From an uncultured Clostridium sp. (GTDB lineage: Bacteria > Bacillota > Clostridia > TANB77 > CAG-508), in assembly GCA_946500615.1 (NCBI GenBank), contig CAMMWP010000016.1, positions 1-38,589 on the forward strand: a stretch of DNA of 38,589 nt, in the 5' to 3' direction. Numbering within the stretch: position 1 is the first letter of the stretch; the number at the start of each line of letters is the position of its first letter. The notes beneath the pieces were generated by a model. That model was not told the origin of the DNA, ran no database searches, and saw only the letters and a program-made list of their open reading frames with translations. Of this stretch, positions 14,561 to 22,413 are shown one piece after another. The translations under genes and the position numbers were made by a program.

Positions 14561-15019
14561 TTAATCTAACATTTCAATATTTATAGTTCCAATTCCAGAT
14601 TGTGCTGAATCTCCTGTTTTCAAATTTTGAGGTGCTGGAACTAACATCATAAATCCATCTTTTCCATATCTTTTTTCATATCCTTGTGAATATTCTTCTT
14701 CTACTGATATATGTTCAACTTTTCCTATAACCATTGAAGTTATACCTGCTCCACTTAAATCTTGTATATCTTTTAAATTACATTCTATATTCATAAATGC
14801 TTCTTTTATTACTGGTGCATTTATTGTTTTTGCTTTTTCTACTGTGAACTCTCCAACTTTAAATTCGTCATCTTCATAATTATTATGATTTATTGTAGCT
14901 ACCAATTTATCATAATAACTAATTGGCAAAAAATTAAGTGCAAAACATTTTTCTCTTTTAATATTAGAATATGAAGATTTAAAATATTTTGGAAATTCTT
15001 TTTTTATTTCTATTTTCAT
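14561..15019 (-). CDS. Flavin reductase-like protein, N-terminally short
   Basis: This 152-aa protein matches the middle and end of FMN-binding split-barrel flavin reductases: CFALNFLPISYYDKLV (residues ~25-40), a GEFTVEKAKTINAPVI segment, AFMNIECNL, and the final VPAPQNLK part. The first 40 or so residues of the usual barrel, including the strand that carries the T/S-x-x-W FMN contact, are missing and replaced by a short lysine-rich start. The ATG at 15019 has AGGTGA just upstream. It may be a genuine short variant or a truncated copy; FMN binding is doubtful. Confidence 0.6.
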   Translation of the reverse strand: MKIEIKKEFPKYFKSSYSNIKREKCFALNFLPISYYDKLVATINHNNYEDDEFKVGEFTVEKAKTINAPVIKEAFMNIECNLKDIQDLSGAGITSMVIGKVEHISVEEEYSQGYEKRYGKDGFMMLVPAPQNLKTGDSAQSGIGTINIEMLD

Positions 15020-15046
15020 AGTCACCTCACTTTTGGATTTTTTATT

Positions 15047-15523
15047 TTATAATTCTACTAAACTATTTTCAAAATCTTTAACATAGTATTTTATATTTTT
15101 TGTACCTTTGGTAATTATAGTATGTCCTTCATCTTCAAGTAATCTTTTTTGTAATTCTACTGCTTCTGGATATTTAACATTTAATTCTCCATCAGATTTC
15201 AAAGTTCTCCAATAAGGTGTTATATTTGCATTTCTTTGATAACTAGCCCAAGCGACAATATTAACAAATATTCCTGCTGTCATTGGATCTGTAAAATCTG
15301 CATTATTTTGTTTTGCTAAATATTCTCTCATTTGACTTACTGTTATCAATTTTCCTTTTGGTACTTTTTTCATTAACTCATCATAATAAATTGGTGGTGC
15401 GAAAAACATTTTAATTCCACCATATTTTTTTATTGTCTTTTCATCTTCTACTATTTGTATTTTAGGCATATCTTTATTGTTATTCATCATTGTATTAAAA
15501 TCTTTTTTACTTTCACTAGACAT
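15047..15523 (-). CDS. MGMT-family alkyltransferase-like protein
   Basis: This 158-aa protein has the DNA-binding winged-helix domain of O6-methylguanine methyltransferases: VPKGKLITVSQMREYL at residues 54-69, then ITPYWRTLKSDGELN. The catalytic PCHR motif is replaced by TPYWR (102-106), so it cannot accept an alkyl group by the usual cysteine. It may be like alkyltransferase-like (ATL) proteins, which flag alkylated bases for repair. The N-terminal 35 residues are variable. An AGGAGATG ribosome binding site precedes the ATG. It heads the run of genes that ends at the ClbS-like gene. Confidence 0.75.
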   Translation of the reverse strand: MSSESKKDFNTMMNNNKDMPKIQIVEDEKTIKKYGGIKMFFAPPIYYDELMKKVPKGKLITVSQMREYLAKQNNADFTDPMTAGIFVNIVAWASYQRNANITPYWRTLKSDGELNVKYPEAVELQKRLLEDEGHTIITKGTKNIKYYVKDFENSLVEL

Positions 15524-15582
15524 ATTGTTACATCTCCTATCTCAACACAAATTACCATTGTTTGCTTAGATTATATAATAAA

Positions 15583-15608
15583 GGACAGATAATTTCAATT
15601 TATCTGCC
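15583..15608 (-). terminator. Terminator after small membrane protein gene
   Basis: GGCAGATAAATT pairs with AATTATCTGTCC (one mismatch) with almost no loop, followed on the minus strand by TTTATTATA. It lies just after the stop at 15622. Confidence 0.65.
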
Positions 15609-15621
15609 CAATAATTAATAA

Positions 15622-15825
15622 TTATTTTTTACTAACTTTCTTTATCCATAAATTATAAAAGATAATTCCAACTAATATGCAAACAATAAGTCCTACTACT
15701 CTAGCTCCCCATACATTTAGCCCAACATTTTCTAAAAAGTGTAAAGCATGATTACCAACATCAATAGATACAAATAAAGAAATCAACCATACTACTGTCA
15801 AATAAGTATTATTTTTCATCTTCAT
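15622..15825 (-). CDS. Small two-TM membrane protein
   Basis: This 67-aa protein has two hydrophobic segments (about 8-28 and 40-61) and basic ends. No family was recognised. An AAGGAGG ribosome binding site lies 8 nt before the ATG. It follows the XRE regulator at 15841 by 15 nt on the same strand, so the two form a small operon. A membrane partner or target of that regulator is plausible but not shown. Confidence 0.65.
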   Translation of the reverse strand: MKMKNNTYLTVVWLISLFVSIDVGNHALHFLENVGLNVWGARVVGLIVCILVGIIFYNLWIKKVSKK

Positions 15826-15840
15826 TTCTTTTTCCTCCTT

Positions 15841-16170
15841 CTAAACAGCTGAAATAAAAATAATTAGTAAAATCGCAACCATTATTATTAAAGCAATAAT
15901 TAACTTATTAAGATTATTATTTGTTGTGATTTTTTCTTCTACTTTTTCAACTTTTTGTTCTAATAAATTTTGAGTATTATTTCCAACTAATTCGTCTATA
16001 CTGACTAATAATGCTTGTGAAAGTGCTATTAGTTGCTTTGTGTCTGGTAAAGTAATATTGAGTTCCCAGTTAGAAATGGTTTGTCTTGTTACTCCAACTT
16101 TTTCTCCCAATTTTTCTTGAGAAAGTTGTTGTTTTTTTCTTAATTCTAAAATTTTAGAACCTAAGTCCAT
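15841..16170 (-). CDS. XRE-family HTH regulator with C-terminal membrane anchor
   Basis: This 109-aa protein has a Cro/C1-type helix-turn-helix at residues ~15-35 (QLSQEKLGEKVGVTRQTISNW), then TLPDTKQL and a short SIDELVG segment, a charged linker, and one transmembrane helix at the C-terminus (about 87-107). It is similar in layout to the regulator at 8185. AAGGAGGT precedes the ATG. It is co-directional with and 15 nt from the small membrane protein gene, suggesting a two-gene operon. Confidence 0.88.
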   Translation of the reverse strand: MDLGSKILELRKKQQLSQEKLGEKVGVTRQTISNWELNITLPDTKQLIALSQALLVSIDELVGNNTQNLLEQKVEKVEEKITTNNNLNKLIIALIIMVAILLIIFISAV

Positions 16171-16276
16171 TAATATACCTCCTTCTTGTTATAATTTTAT
16201 AGCACTTCCTTAAATATTTCTACCAAAGCTATTTGGAAGTTTGTCAAAGTTTTTTAACATTTGTAAAATTGATTAT

Positions 16277-16918
16277 TTATTTCAAAAATAATCTTAAAAT
16301 TTTATTTTTTGGATAAATTTTAAATTTCATATTGTTAGTTTTAATTTTTAAATCATTATATTTTTCCTTATTATATCCATGTTCATTTATTATTTCTATA
16401 TCGATTTTATCTTTTGTTTTATTCGACTTTTCTTTCATTAATTTTACCATTTCTAAACTATAAGTTCTTACTTCTACTTGCTCTATAACAAAACTTGTAC
16501 TACATTCTTCTAATTTTAAATTTTCAATAATAACAGTAACAAGTGCATTTATTCCATTACTTTGTTTACTCAAAAAATTTCTTTGTATCATATTATTATT
16601 TACTATTTCAAAAGGAGCAAAATTAACAGTAGTTCCATTAATAATACAATTAACTCCGTAATCCATTTTTTCTTTATTATAATTAAATTCCTTTGAATCT
16701 AATTTTGTGTCATACAAATTGTTATTTTTTAAATATAATCTAATTATATCCATATTCTTTTCTTCAACAATTACATCTATGTCAGAATGTTCCCTATTTG
16801 ATATAGTACCAGAAATTAAGTATGGAACTGTACCTCCAACTATAATAACTTTCCCTTTTAATGATTTATCTTTACTTAACATCAATATAATCTCTTTGAT
16901 TTTTGAATAATTTTTCAT
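16277..16918 (-). CDS. Nucleotidyltransferase-fold protein
   Basis: This 213-aa protein has the core of the DNA polymerase beta-like nucleotidyltransferase fold: IIVGGTVPYLISG (residues 25-37) and the metal-binding HSDIDVIV (44-51, D46 and D48). A third acidic residue could lie in the VNFAPFE region. This fold covers tRNA nucleotidyl transferases, aminoglycoside-modifying enzymes and MNT/AbiEii toxins; the last are often encoded with an antitoxin partner, which I do not see here. I chose the ATG at 16918, 8 nt after AGAGGTGG. The function is unknown. Confidence 0.7.
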   Translation of the reverse strand: MKNYSKIKEIILMLSKDKSLKGKVIIVGGTVPYLISGTISNREHSDIDVIVEEKNMDIIRLYLKNNNLYDTKLDSKEFNYNKEKMDYGVNCIINGTTVNFAPFEIVNNNMIQRNFLSKQSNGINALVTVIIENLKLEECSTSFVIEQVEVRTYSLEMVKLMKEKSNKTKDKIDIEIINEHGYNKEKYNDLKIKTNNMKFKIYPKNKILRLFLK

Positions 16919-16975
16919 ATACAATTCCACCTCTTAAACGGAAAATTTTTGCCCTTTCATAAACACTATTTATTA

Positions 16976-17044
16976 GATAATTCTATTGCATATTGTCTTG
17001 CAGTTCCATATTGTGAACCATACATGATTATTTGTATACTTTTT
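16976..17044 (-). pseudogene. Flavodoxin N-terminal remnant
   Basis: About 22 codons read IIMYGSQYGTARQYAIELSNK and then stop. This is the FMN-phosphate-binding start of a flavodoxin ([IL]IYGSQYGTA). The rest of the gene is absent. A good AGGGAGG ribosome binding site is 8 nt before an ATA codon exactly where the ATG would be expected. It follows the ferredoxin gene by a few bases, so a ferredoxin-flavodoxin pair may once have existed. Confidence 0.6.
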
Positions 17045-17060
17045 TCCTCCCTATAATTAG

Positions 17061-17249
17061 TTATTCTAACACTAATGCTTTTTTAGAGCAAAAATTTGAG
17101 CATTTACCACATCTTATACATTTATCATAATCTACTTTAGGTGCTTCAAAATCTTTCTGACTTAATGCTCTTACTGGGCAAACATTTACTGCTGGGCATT
17201 TATGATTTTGTGGGCATTTATCTTCTATTATTCTTAATTTTTTATCCAT
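17061..17249 (-). CDS. 4Fe-4S ferredoxin-type protein
   Basis: This 62-aa iron-sulfur protein has cysteines at 12, 18, 24 (KCPQNHKCPAVNVCP) and at 44, 47, 50, 54 (CIRCGKCSNFC). The second group with C24 can hold one [4Fe-4S] cluster; the first group has atypical spacing, so a second cluster is doubtful. It is likely a small electron carrier or a domain partner of a flavodoxin. A ribosome binding site AAAGGAG precedes the ATG. Confidence 0.82.
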   Translation of the reverse strand: MDKKLRIIEDKCPQNHKCPAVNVCPVRALSQKDFEAPKVDYDKCIRCGKCSNFCSKKALVLE

Positions 17250-17283
17250 AATTATCTCCTTTCAAACTTGTAATTTATCTATT

Positions 17284-18516
17284 TTATTCTTCAATTAAAT
17301 TATAATATTCTCCATTATACTTTTGAATTTTTATTATCTCATCTTGTTTTTTATTTGTATATGGTTCTAATCTTTTTACATTTGTTTGACTTTCTATTAC
17401 ATTTACAATATTTTCATTAAGCTTGTGATATGCCCATTCCTCATTTATCTTTCCTATTGTATTTTTCTTTAATTTAAAGAATTTTCCACTTCTTCTTGCT
17501 ACTTTAACATCAATTCCTAGTTTTTTACAAACTAAATTATTCCAATTTTCTAATGATTCAATAATACTATTGATTTGCAATAAATAATTATTATATTGAG
17601 TATGACTCAATTTTGATGTTTCATTTCCTTTTGCTAATACATATCTTAAATTTCCTATTTCTAATAGCAACTTCTGTAATATTTGTTGTCTTGAAAACCA
17701 TTTATAAAGTTCTTTTAATTTTTTTTCATATTTATTATAATCAATTTCTACTTCCGTAATATTGCTTTTTATCATCTCGTTGGCTTGTCCCAATAATTTT
17801 GAACACTCACTTTCTAGTTCTAATATTTCATCATATCGTTTATTTATAGAAAACTCATTACTTAAAATTTCTGATTTATTATCAATTATTTCTTTCATTT
17901 TTGAAATAATATGTGCTATCCTACCTTTATATTCAGAATCTAAATAGTCAGAAATATCACTGATTGTATCTTTTAAATCATCAAGTTTATTATTAATTTC
18001 ATTCATATAGTATTGTCCAACAACCATTGAAGCCATATTAAACCCTGCATTAACTAAAGCATCTTTACCTGCCTTTTTAATCATTTGATTCTCATTTATA
18101 AATTTTGTTTGTTTATCTATTTTGTTTCCTACGACTTGTGCTCCATATACTTGATTTGTACCTTTAACCCTCATCATATTTTCAGTACCTTTTTTACTTG
18201 CTGAAAAAAAGGCTCTATTATTGTTCAATAATTGTTTACCAGTTTTTATATTTCTTCCAATTATTGCAGAATTTGGAACAGTGTTATCTATAATTGAGAT
18301 TGCCTTTTTTATATCGATATCTTTAATTTTATTTTTCTCATTAGGAATGATATTTTTACTTTCTACTATTTGAATTGAGGGAAATGAACTTGAAATATTA
18401 TTTGCTAATATTTCATGCTCTTTCTTGTCACTATTATTTATTATTTTCTTTGATTTTAAGTTATATATTAAAAATATAATTAAAGAAATTATTACTATAC
18501 TAATGAACAACCACAT
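17284..18516 (-). CDS. Membrane-anchored coiled-coil protein of unknown function
   Basis: I do not recognise this 410-aa protein. It has one N-terminal transmembrane helix (residues 2-20), a basic linker, a moderately conserved-looking segment with AQVVGNKIDKQTKF and GFNMASMVVGQYYM (about 125-170), and then long amphipathic helices with heptad patterning (about 170-330). The C-terminal 80 residues are lysine-rich and mixed alpha/beta. The GFNMASMVVGQ part is glycine/methionine-rich and could be a membrane-associating helix. I chose the ATG at 18516, 7 nt after GGGAGG. It has no close operon partner. Confidence 0.6.
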   Translation of the reverse strand: MWLFISIVIISLIIFLIYNLKSKKIINNSDKKEHEILANNISSSFPSIQIVESKNIIPNEKNKIKDIDIKKAISIIDNTVPNSAIIGRNIKTGKQLLNNNRAFFSASKKGTENMMRVKGTNQVYGAQVVGNKIDKQTKFINENQMIKKAGKDALVNAGFNMASMVVGQYYMNEINNKLDDLKDTISDISDYLDSEYKGRIAHIISKMKEIIDNKSEILSNEFSINKRYDEILELESECSKLLGQANEMIKSNITEVEIDYNKYEKKLKELYKWFSRQQILQKLLLEIGNLRYVLAKGNETSKLSHTQYNNYLLQINSIIESLENWNNLVCKKLGIDVKVARRSGKFFKLKKNTIGKINEEWAYHKLNENIVNVIESQTNVKRLEPYTNKKQDEIIKIQKYNGEYYNLIEE

Positions 18517-18610
18517 TTTTAATCCTCCCAACAAATTACTTTTTGCTCTATCATATCACAAAAAGTAAAATTATTCTACAATATGGTTATATAAAATATA
18601 TTTTATTAGA

Positions 18611-18647
18611 AAGAGGAAGTAATTATTTGTTATAATCACTCCCTCTT
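18611..18647 (-). terminator. Possible terminator after small membrane protein gene
   Basis: AAGAGG and CCTCTT are the base of a long stem in which GTGATTAT also pairs with an ATAATTAC arm around a short loop. The T-tract that follows on the minus strand is poor. Confidence 0.5.
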
Positions 18648-18696
18648 TTGATGTAGCAACATATACAACCTTAGCCAGTTGTGTAATGAACTATCA

Positions 18697-18942
18697 TTAC
18701 CTTCTTGCAATTTCTTTCTGTATTTCTTTGTTGTTTTGCAATAACCAGTAGTCTGTAATAACAAGAATTGCTATTGGTACAATAACCAAAATCGACATAG
18801 CAAGTCCAGCAGCTAATGTTACCAAAAGCAAGAATATACTTCTTACAAGCATTCTTATCTTATTTGCCTTTAATTGTGCTTCTAGTTCGCTAATTGTCAT
18901 TTGGTACAATTCTTTTCCGTTATAAGATAACTTTGTGTTCAT
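18697..18942 (-). CDS. Small membrane protein
   Basis: This 81-aa protein has a cytoplasmic helix with a short coiled-coil look (ISELEAQLKANKIRM) followed by one long or two short hydrophobic segments (about 33-65) and a basic end. No family was recognised. AAGGAGG is 7 nt before the ATG at 18942. It lies downstream of the ABC transporter genes on the same strand but 77 nt away, so its link to them is uncertain. Confidence 0.6.
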   Translation of the reverse strand: MNTKLSYNGKELYQMTISELEAQLKANKIRMLVRSIFLLLVTLAAGLAMSILVIVPIAILVITDYWLLQNNKEIQKEIARR

Positions 18943-19019
18943 ATCCATTCCTCCTTAAAATTTTTTAATAAGACATTTGTTGCTACATCTATATATAAAC
19001 TGCTTTTGCAGATTATAAG

Positions 19020-19694
19020 CTATTCTTCTTTCTTATTGTATATTTTACATGATATTTTATAAGACACAATATACATAATTATCATAAGTAAAACAAGTAA
19101 TATTAGTCCAAATTGATTGATAAAATTATTTATCATTTCCATATCTATATTAAATGCTATTTTTGAAATTAGAAATCCTATTCCTAGAACTACTACGATA
19201 ATTGCAAAAAATAATACAAACATTTGGATTCTTCCTTTTTCTGCTCCCCATTTATATATACTTGGAATTTGTATCGCTTGTATTAGAGAAATTCCCCACA
19301 TTCCTCCTATCGTTGTTGTGAGCAAACTTTCATAATCTATATTTATTAAGTTATCTGGTCTAAAATAGTTTAAAAGATTTGCAACTATAATTGTTAGTAG
19401 TATTCCTATGATTCCTCCTAATATAGTTGCTCCTATTGCTAAAATATATTTTTCTTTTATTATTTCCTTTTTGTTGGTTGGAAATGTTAAAACATACTTA
19501 TTTGATTTTGCTAATTCGTCATAACTAAATGTAGCAAGTGAAATCATACCTAAAATGACACATACTATAATTGGTCCAAACTTAATTTGTCCTGTTCCAA
19601 TTATTGCAATTCCACAAAATAATAAAATAATAATCAATGATGCCTTATAACTATACAAATTGTATAAATCTTTTTTTAATAATCCTTTTATCAT
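19020..19694 (-). CDS. ABC-2 type transporter permease
   Basis: This 224-aa integral membrane protein has six hydrophobic segments and starts with the typical MIKGLLKKDLYNLYSYK amphipathic helix of small ABC-2 permeases. It begins 2 nt after the stop of the ATPase gene and uses an AAGGGGGA ribosome binding site inside that gene's end, so the two are translated from one mRNA. The substrate is unknown. GntR-ATPase-permease operons of this sort (like ytr and bcr-type systems) often respond to cell-envelope antibiotics. Confidence 0.85.
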   Translation of the reverse strand: MIKGLLKKDLYNLYSYKASLIIILLFCGIAIIGTGQIKFGPIIVCVILGMISLATFSYDELAKSNKYVLTFPTNKKEIIKEKYILAIGATILGGIIGILLTIIVANLLNYFRPDNLINIDYESLLTTTIGGMWGISLIQAIQIPSIYKWGAEKGRIQMFVLFFAIIVVVLGIGFLISKIAFNIDMEMINNFINQFGLILLVLLMIIMYIVSYKISCKIYNKKEE

Positions 19695-19696
19695 AA

Positions 19697-20554
19697 TTAT
19701 TTTTCCCCCTTAATATAAAATAGCATTATATCTTCAATTGATGGTTTATCAATCGTTGTTATATTGTATTTTCTTCTTATATTTTCTTTATTATCTGTTA
19801 ATACTTCATATTGATATTTTCCTTTTTGATATTTAATGTAATCTTTTTCATCTAGTCTAATAAAATCATTTTTGCTACATTTTATTAATCCATAATTTTC
19901 TAATAGTTCACTTGTTGGCAAATTAAATATCATTTTTCCTTTTTCTATAAATACAATATAATCTGATATATGTTCCAAATCTGTTGTAATATGAGTTGAT
20001 AATAATATAGATCTTGTTTCATCTTCTTCTATATATTTTCTGAAAATATCCAAAATCTCATTTCTTACAACAGGATCAAGACCACTTGTTGGCTCATCTA
20101 GTATTAGAAGTTTTGGATTATGTGATATAGCTGTTGCAATTTTTAATTTCATTTTCATACCACTTGAAAAATCTTTTATTAATTTATCTATTGGCAAATT
20201 AAACTGTTTTAATAAATTAATATATTTATTTTCATCCCATGCATTATAAATGTCTTTCATTATGGAACTTACTTGTTTTGCAGTTAAATATTCTGATAGA
20301 AAACTGTCGTCTAAAACGACACCAATTTGCTCTTTTATTTCTTTTTCATTTTTGATATTGTCTTTTTCAAATATTTTTATTGTTCCTTCAGCTTTTGTAA
20401 TATTCAATATTGATTTTATTGTAGTTGTTTTTCCTGCACCATTTTCTCCAATTAGTCCTACTATACAACCTTCTGGAACATTAAAACTAATGTTTTTTAG
20501 TTCAAAATCTACATATTTTTTTGAAACATTTTGTAATTCTATGTTATTTTCCAT
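19697..20554 (-). CDS. ABC transporter ATP-binding protein
   Basis: This 285-aa protein is the ATPase subunit. It has Walker A GENGAGKTT (residues 36-44), an SSGMKMKLKIA signature motif, Walker B LLILDEPTSGLD, and a switch histidine in LLSTHI. The C-terminal ~80 residues form a regulatory extension like those of CcmA/YtrB-type ATPases. I chose the ATG at 20554, preceded by GAGGAGGG and located 1 nt after the regulator's stop codon. It is the second gene of a GntR-ATPase-permease operon. Confidence 0.93.
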   Translation of the reverse strand: MENNIELQNVSKKYVDFELKNISFNVPEGCIVGLIGENGAGKTTTIKSILNITKAEGTIKIFEKDNIKNEKEIKEQIGVVLDDSFLSEYLTAKQVSSIMKDIYNAWDENKYINLLKQFNLPIDKLIKDFSSGMKMKLKIATAISHNPKLLILDEPTSGLDPVVRNEILDIFRKYIEEDETRSILLSTHITTDLEHISDYIVFIEKGKMIFNLPTSELLENYGLIKCSKNDFIRLDEKDYIKYQKGKYQYEVLTDNKENIRRKYNITTIDKPSIEDIMLFYIKGEK

Positions 20555-20555
20555 A

Positions 20556-20933
20556 TTAAATACCCTCCTCAAATATGATTTTAAATAATTCTTTTATCTC
20601 ATCTTCAGAAATATTTGCTACCTTTGATATGTTATATATTTTTTCAATATAGTCTTGAATTTCTTTTAGTTTTTCTTCTTTTATTAGTTCCAAATTTTTA
20701 GGTGCAACAAAACTTCCTTTGCCAGGAACAGTTCTTATAAATCCTGCTTGTTCCAATTCGTCATAAGCTCTTTTTACTGTTAGAAAACTAATTTTTAAAT
20801 CATTTGCCAAACTTCTTACAGAGGGTAGCATATCTTCTTCTTTTAATTCATTAGAAAATATAGCTTGTTTTATAGCATTTTCTATTTGCTCAAAAATCGT
20901 CTCGCCATTATTATTACTAATGATTATGTTCAT
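20556..20933 (-). CDS. GntR family regulator, YtrA subfamily
   Basis: This 125-aa protein has an N-terminal GntR winged helix: IFEQIENAIKQAIFSNEL, LPSVRSLANDLKISFLTVKRAYDELE and the PGKGSFV wing. Only a short helical tail follows, as in the YtrA subfamily, which controls adjacent ABC transporters. The gene opens the operon. Its promoter, just upstream, contains a near-perfect inverted repeat across the spacer and -10, which fits autorepression. An AAGGAGGGA ribosome binding site precedes the ATG. Confidence 0.92.
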   Translation of the reverse strand: MNIIISNNNGETIFEQIENAIKQAIFSNELKEEDMLPSVRSLANDLKISFLTVKRAYDELEQAGFIRTVPGKGSFVAPKNLELIKEEKLKEIQDYIEKIYNISKVANISEDEIKELFKIIFEEGI

Positions 20934-20949
20934 ATTTATCCCTCCTTTT

Positions 20950-20997
20950 TGTTACATCTGTTATATTTATATTATAACAGATATAACAATATGTCAA
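20950..20997 (-). promoter_or_regulatory. Promoter with overlapping operator for GntR-ABC operon
   Basis: On the minus strand, TTGACA (20997-20992) is followed by TATAAT 15 bp later, or TAATAT 17 bp later. A 16-bp inverted repeat, TGTTATATCTGTTATA (20973-20988) against 20950-20965 with one mismatch and a 7-nt spacer, covers the promoter spacer and -10. This is a strong candidate for the GntR regulator's operator. Confidence 0.7.
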
Positions 20998-21005
20998 TAG
21001 TTTTA

Positions 21006-21043
21006 TAAAATTTTTAAAGGAGAGCAACAACTGCTGCTCTCCT
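21006..21043 (-). terminator. Terminator after YccF gene
   Basis: AGGAGAGCA (21018-21026) pairs perfectly with TGCTCTCCT (21035-21043) over an 8-nt loop and is followed on the minus strand by TTTAAAAATTTT. Confidence 0.75.
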
Positions 21044-21096
21044 AAAACCACATATACTTAAAATTAATACCTTGTTAACTATACATTCACACTGAG

Positions 21097-21456
21097 TTAT
21101 ACTATTCTTGCTCCAAAAGGTGCTAAAGAAAGTTTTGCAATCTTAAAAAATTGAAGTCCAAATGGTATGCCGACAATGGTTATGCACCAAATACAACCAA
21201 AAATCAAATTTTCCAATGCCATTGGGATCCCAAAAAAGATAATCCATATTACATTTGCCAAAAGCGATGGAATTCCTCCACCATATTCTACTTCCTTTCC
21301 AAATGGAGCAAAAGACATTGATGCAAATTTGAAACATTGTCTACCATAAGGTATACCTACAATGGTTATACACCAAATTATTCCAGATAATACCCAAGAA
21401 AGCCCACTAAAAAAACCGCCAAAGATAAACCATAAAATATTTCCTAAAAAGCTCAT
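21097..21456 (-). CDS. YccF domain-containing membrane protein
   Basis: This 119-aa membrane protein belongs to the YccF (DUF307) family. It contains the family's two internal repeats: IIWCITIVGIPYGRQCFKFASMS and a second copy IWCITIVGIPFGLQFFKIAKLS, each after a hydrophobic segment, with an APFG motif after both. The function is unknown; members are inner-membrane proteins. A ribosome binding site AAAAGGAG precedes the ATG. Confidence 0.92.
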   Translation of the reverse strand: MSFLGNILWFIFGGFFSGLSWVLSGIIWCITIVGIPYGRQCFKFASMSFAPFGKEVEYGGGIPSLLANVIWIIFFGIPMALENLIFGCIWCITIVGIPFGLQFFKIAKLSLAPFGARIV

Positions 21457-21531
21457 AATTTATTCTCCTTTTCATAAAACATCAATTAATTTCTGTGTGA
21501 TTTTTTGCGTAGTTACTTAACTTTCGCGAAT

Positions 21532-21582
21532 CTTTTTAAACATTTTTTCTATTTATGACATTTTTTAAAGCCCGCGTTATTG
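21532..21582 (-). repeat. Dispersed palindromic repeat, copy B (degenerate)
   Basis: Its right half reads TTTAAAGCCCGCGTTATTG, as in copies C and D; the central TTTAAACATTTT segment is also shared. The left arm has decayed (GCGAATCTTTTT in place of GCGGGCTTTCTT), so the stem is imperfect. Confidence 0.65.
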
Positions 21583-21682
21583 AATTTTAACACTTTTAAA
21601 AGTATTTTCTATAATTATATCAGTTTATTTTATATATTGCTATTATTTTGTCTTACGAATTTCTTACATTTTCGTAATTTAA

Positions 21683-21706
21683 AAGATTAGTTATAAAACT
21701 AACCTT
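21683..21706 (-). terminator. Terminator after nitroreductase gene
   Basis: AAGGTTAGTT pairs with AACTAATCTT (one G:T pair) around a 4-nt loop, followed on the minus strand by TTAAATT. It is about 55 nt after the stop at 21760. Confidence 0.6.
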
Positions 21707-21759
21707 TAAAAATATACCTGTGATTGTCTTTATCCCATAACACTATTTCAACTACCAAC

Positions 21760-22386
21760 TTATCTCCATTTGCCAAAGTGTAGTTGTTTTTCAATTTCTG
21801 GATTAAATTGTTCCAATTCCTTTTCATTCGGATCAGCATAACCAATTCCGATAAACACAGGAATCATATATGTTGGTGGTACTTTTAACTTTGCTTTTAC
21901 AATATCATGTTCTTCGTTTAATGGTATTCTCATAGAACAAGCTAATCCTTCAGCAGTTGCTGCTAAAAATATATTTTCTATAACACACCAAATTGTTGCA
22001 AATGGATTTAATTTAGATACACTTTCACCATTTAATTCTTTTGATTTAAACACTGGAATGATTACATACGGAGCATCTTTTAGCATTGTAAACTGTCTTG
22101 GCATTGCATGTGCATACATTTTTTGACCTAGTGTAATCGGATATGGTCTTGGAACATTTAAATACTTTTCAGCGTCAAATTTATCAGCTATTTTCTTTGC
22201 ATATTCAAAAGCATATTCTTTTTCTTCGTCTGTTTTTAAAATAATATAATTCCAATTACGATTATGATTCCAAGTTGGTGCTTTGTTACCTGCTTCTAAA
22301 ATTCTTTTAATTGCTTCAAAATCAACCTCCTTATCTAAAAACTCTCTAACGGTTCTTCTTTTATTAACTACTTCATAAAAATCCAT
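21760..22386 (-). CDS. Nitroreductase family protein
   Basis: This 208-aa FMN-dependent oxidoreductase of the nitroreductase superfamily starts with the typical VVNKRRTVREFLDKEVDFEAI (R/S-x-R-x-[YF] FMN-phosphate motif) and has GNKAPTWNHNRNWNYIIL (about 33-50). Further on are the dimer/flavin segment CVIENIFLAATAEGLACSMRIP and the final GIGYADPNEKE. The substrate is unknown. An AGGAGG ribosome binding site precedes the ATG. The gene follows the DUF1848 remnant on the same strand by about 27 nt. Confidence 0.92.
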   Translation of the reverse strand: MDFYEVVNKRRTVREFLDKEVDFEAIKRILEAGNKAPTWNHNRNWNYIILKTDEEKEYAFEYAKKIADKFDAEKYLNVPRPYPITLGQKMYAHAMPRQFTMLKDAPYVIIPVFKSKELNGESVSKLNPFATIWCVIENIFLAATAEGLACSMRIPLNEEHDIVKAKLKVPPTYMIPVFIGIGYADPNEKELEQFNPEIEKQLHFGKWR

Positions 22387-22413
22387 TTTTAATTCCTCCT
22401 AAATTTTATTATC

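Larger units (their letters stand above)
21457..21759. other. Intergenic region with degenerate palindromic repeat
   Basis: This 300-base gap holds the degenerate repeat copy B at about 21532-21582 and the terminator at 21683-21706. No reading frame with a ribosome binding site was seen. Confidence 0.5.
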
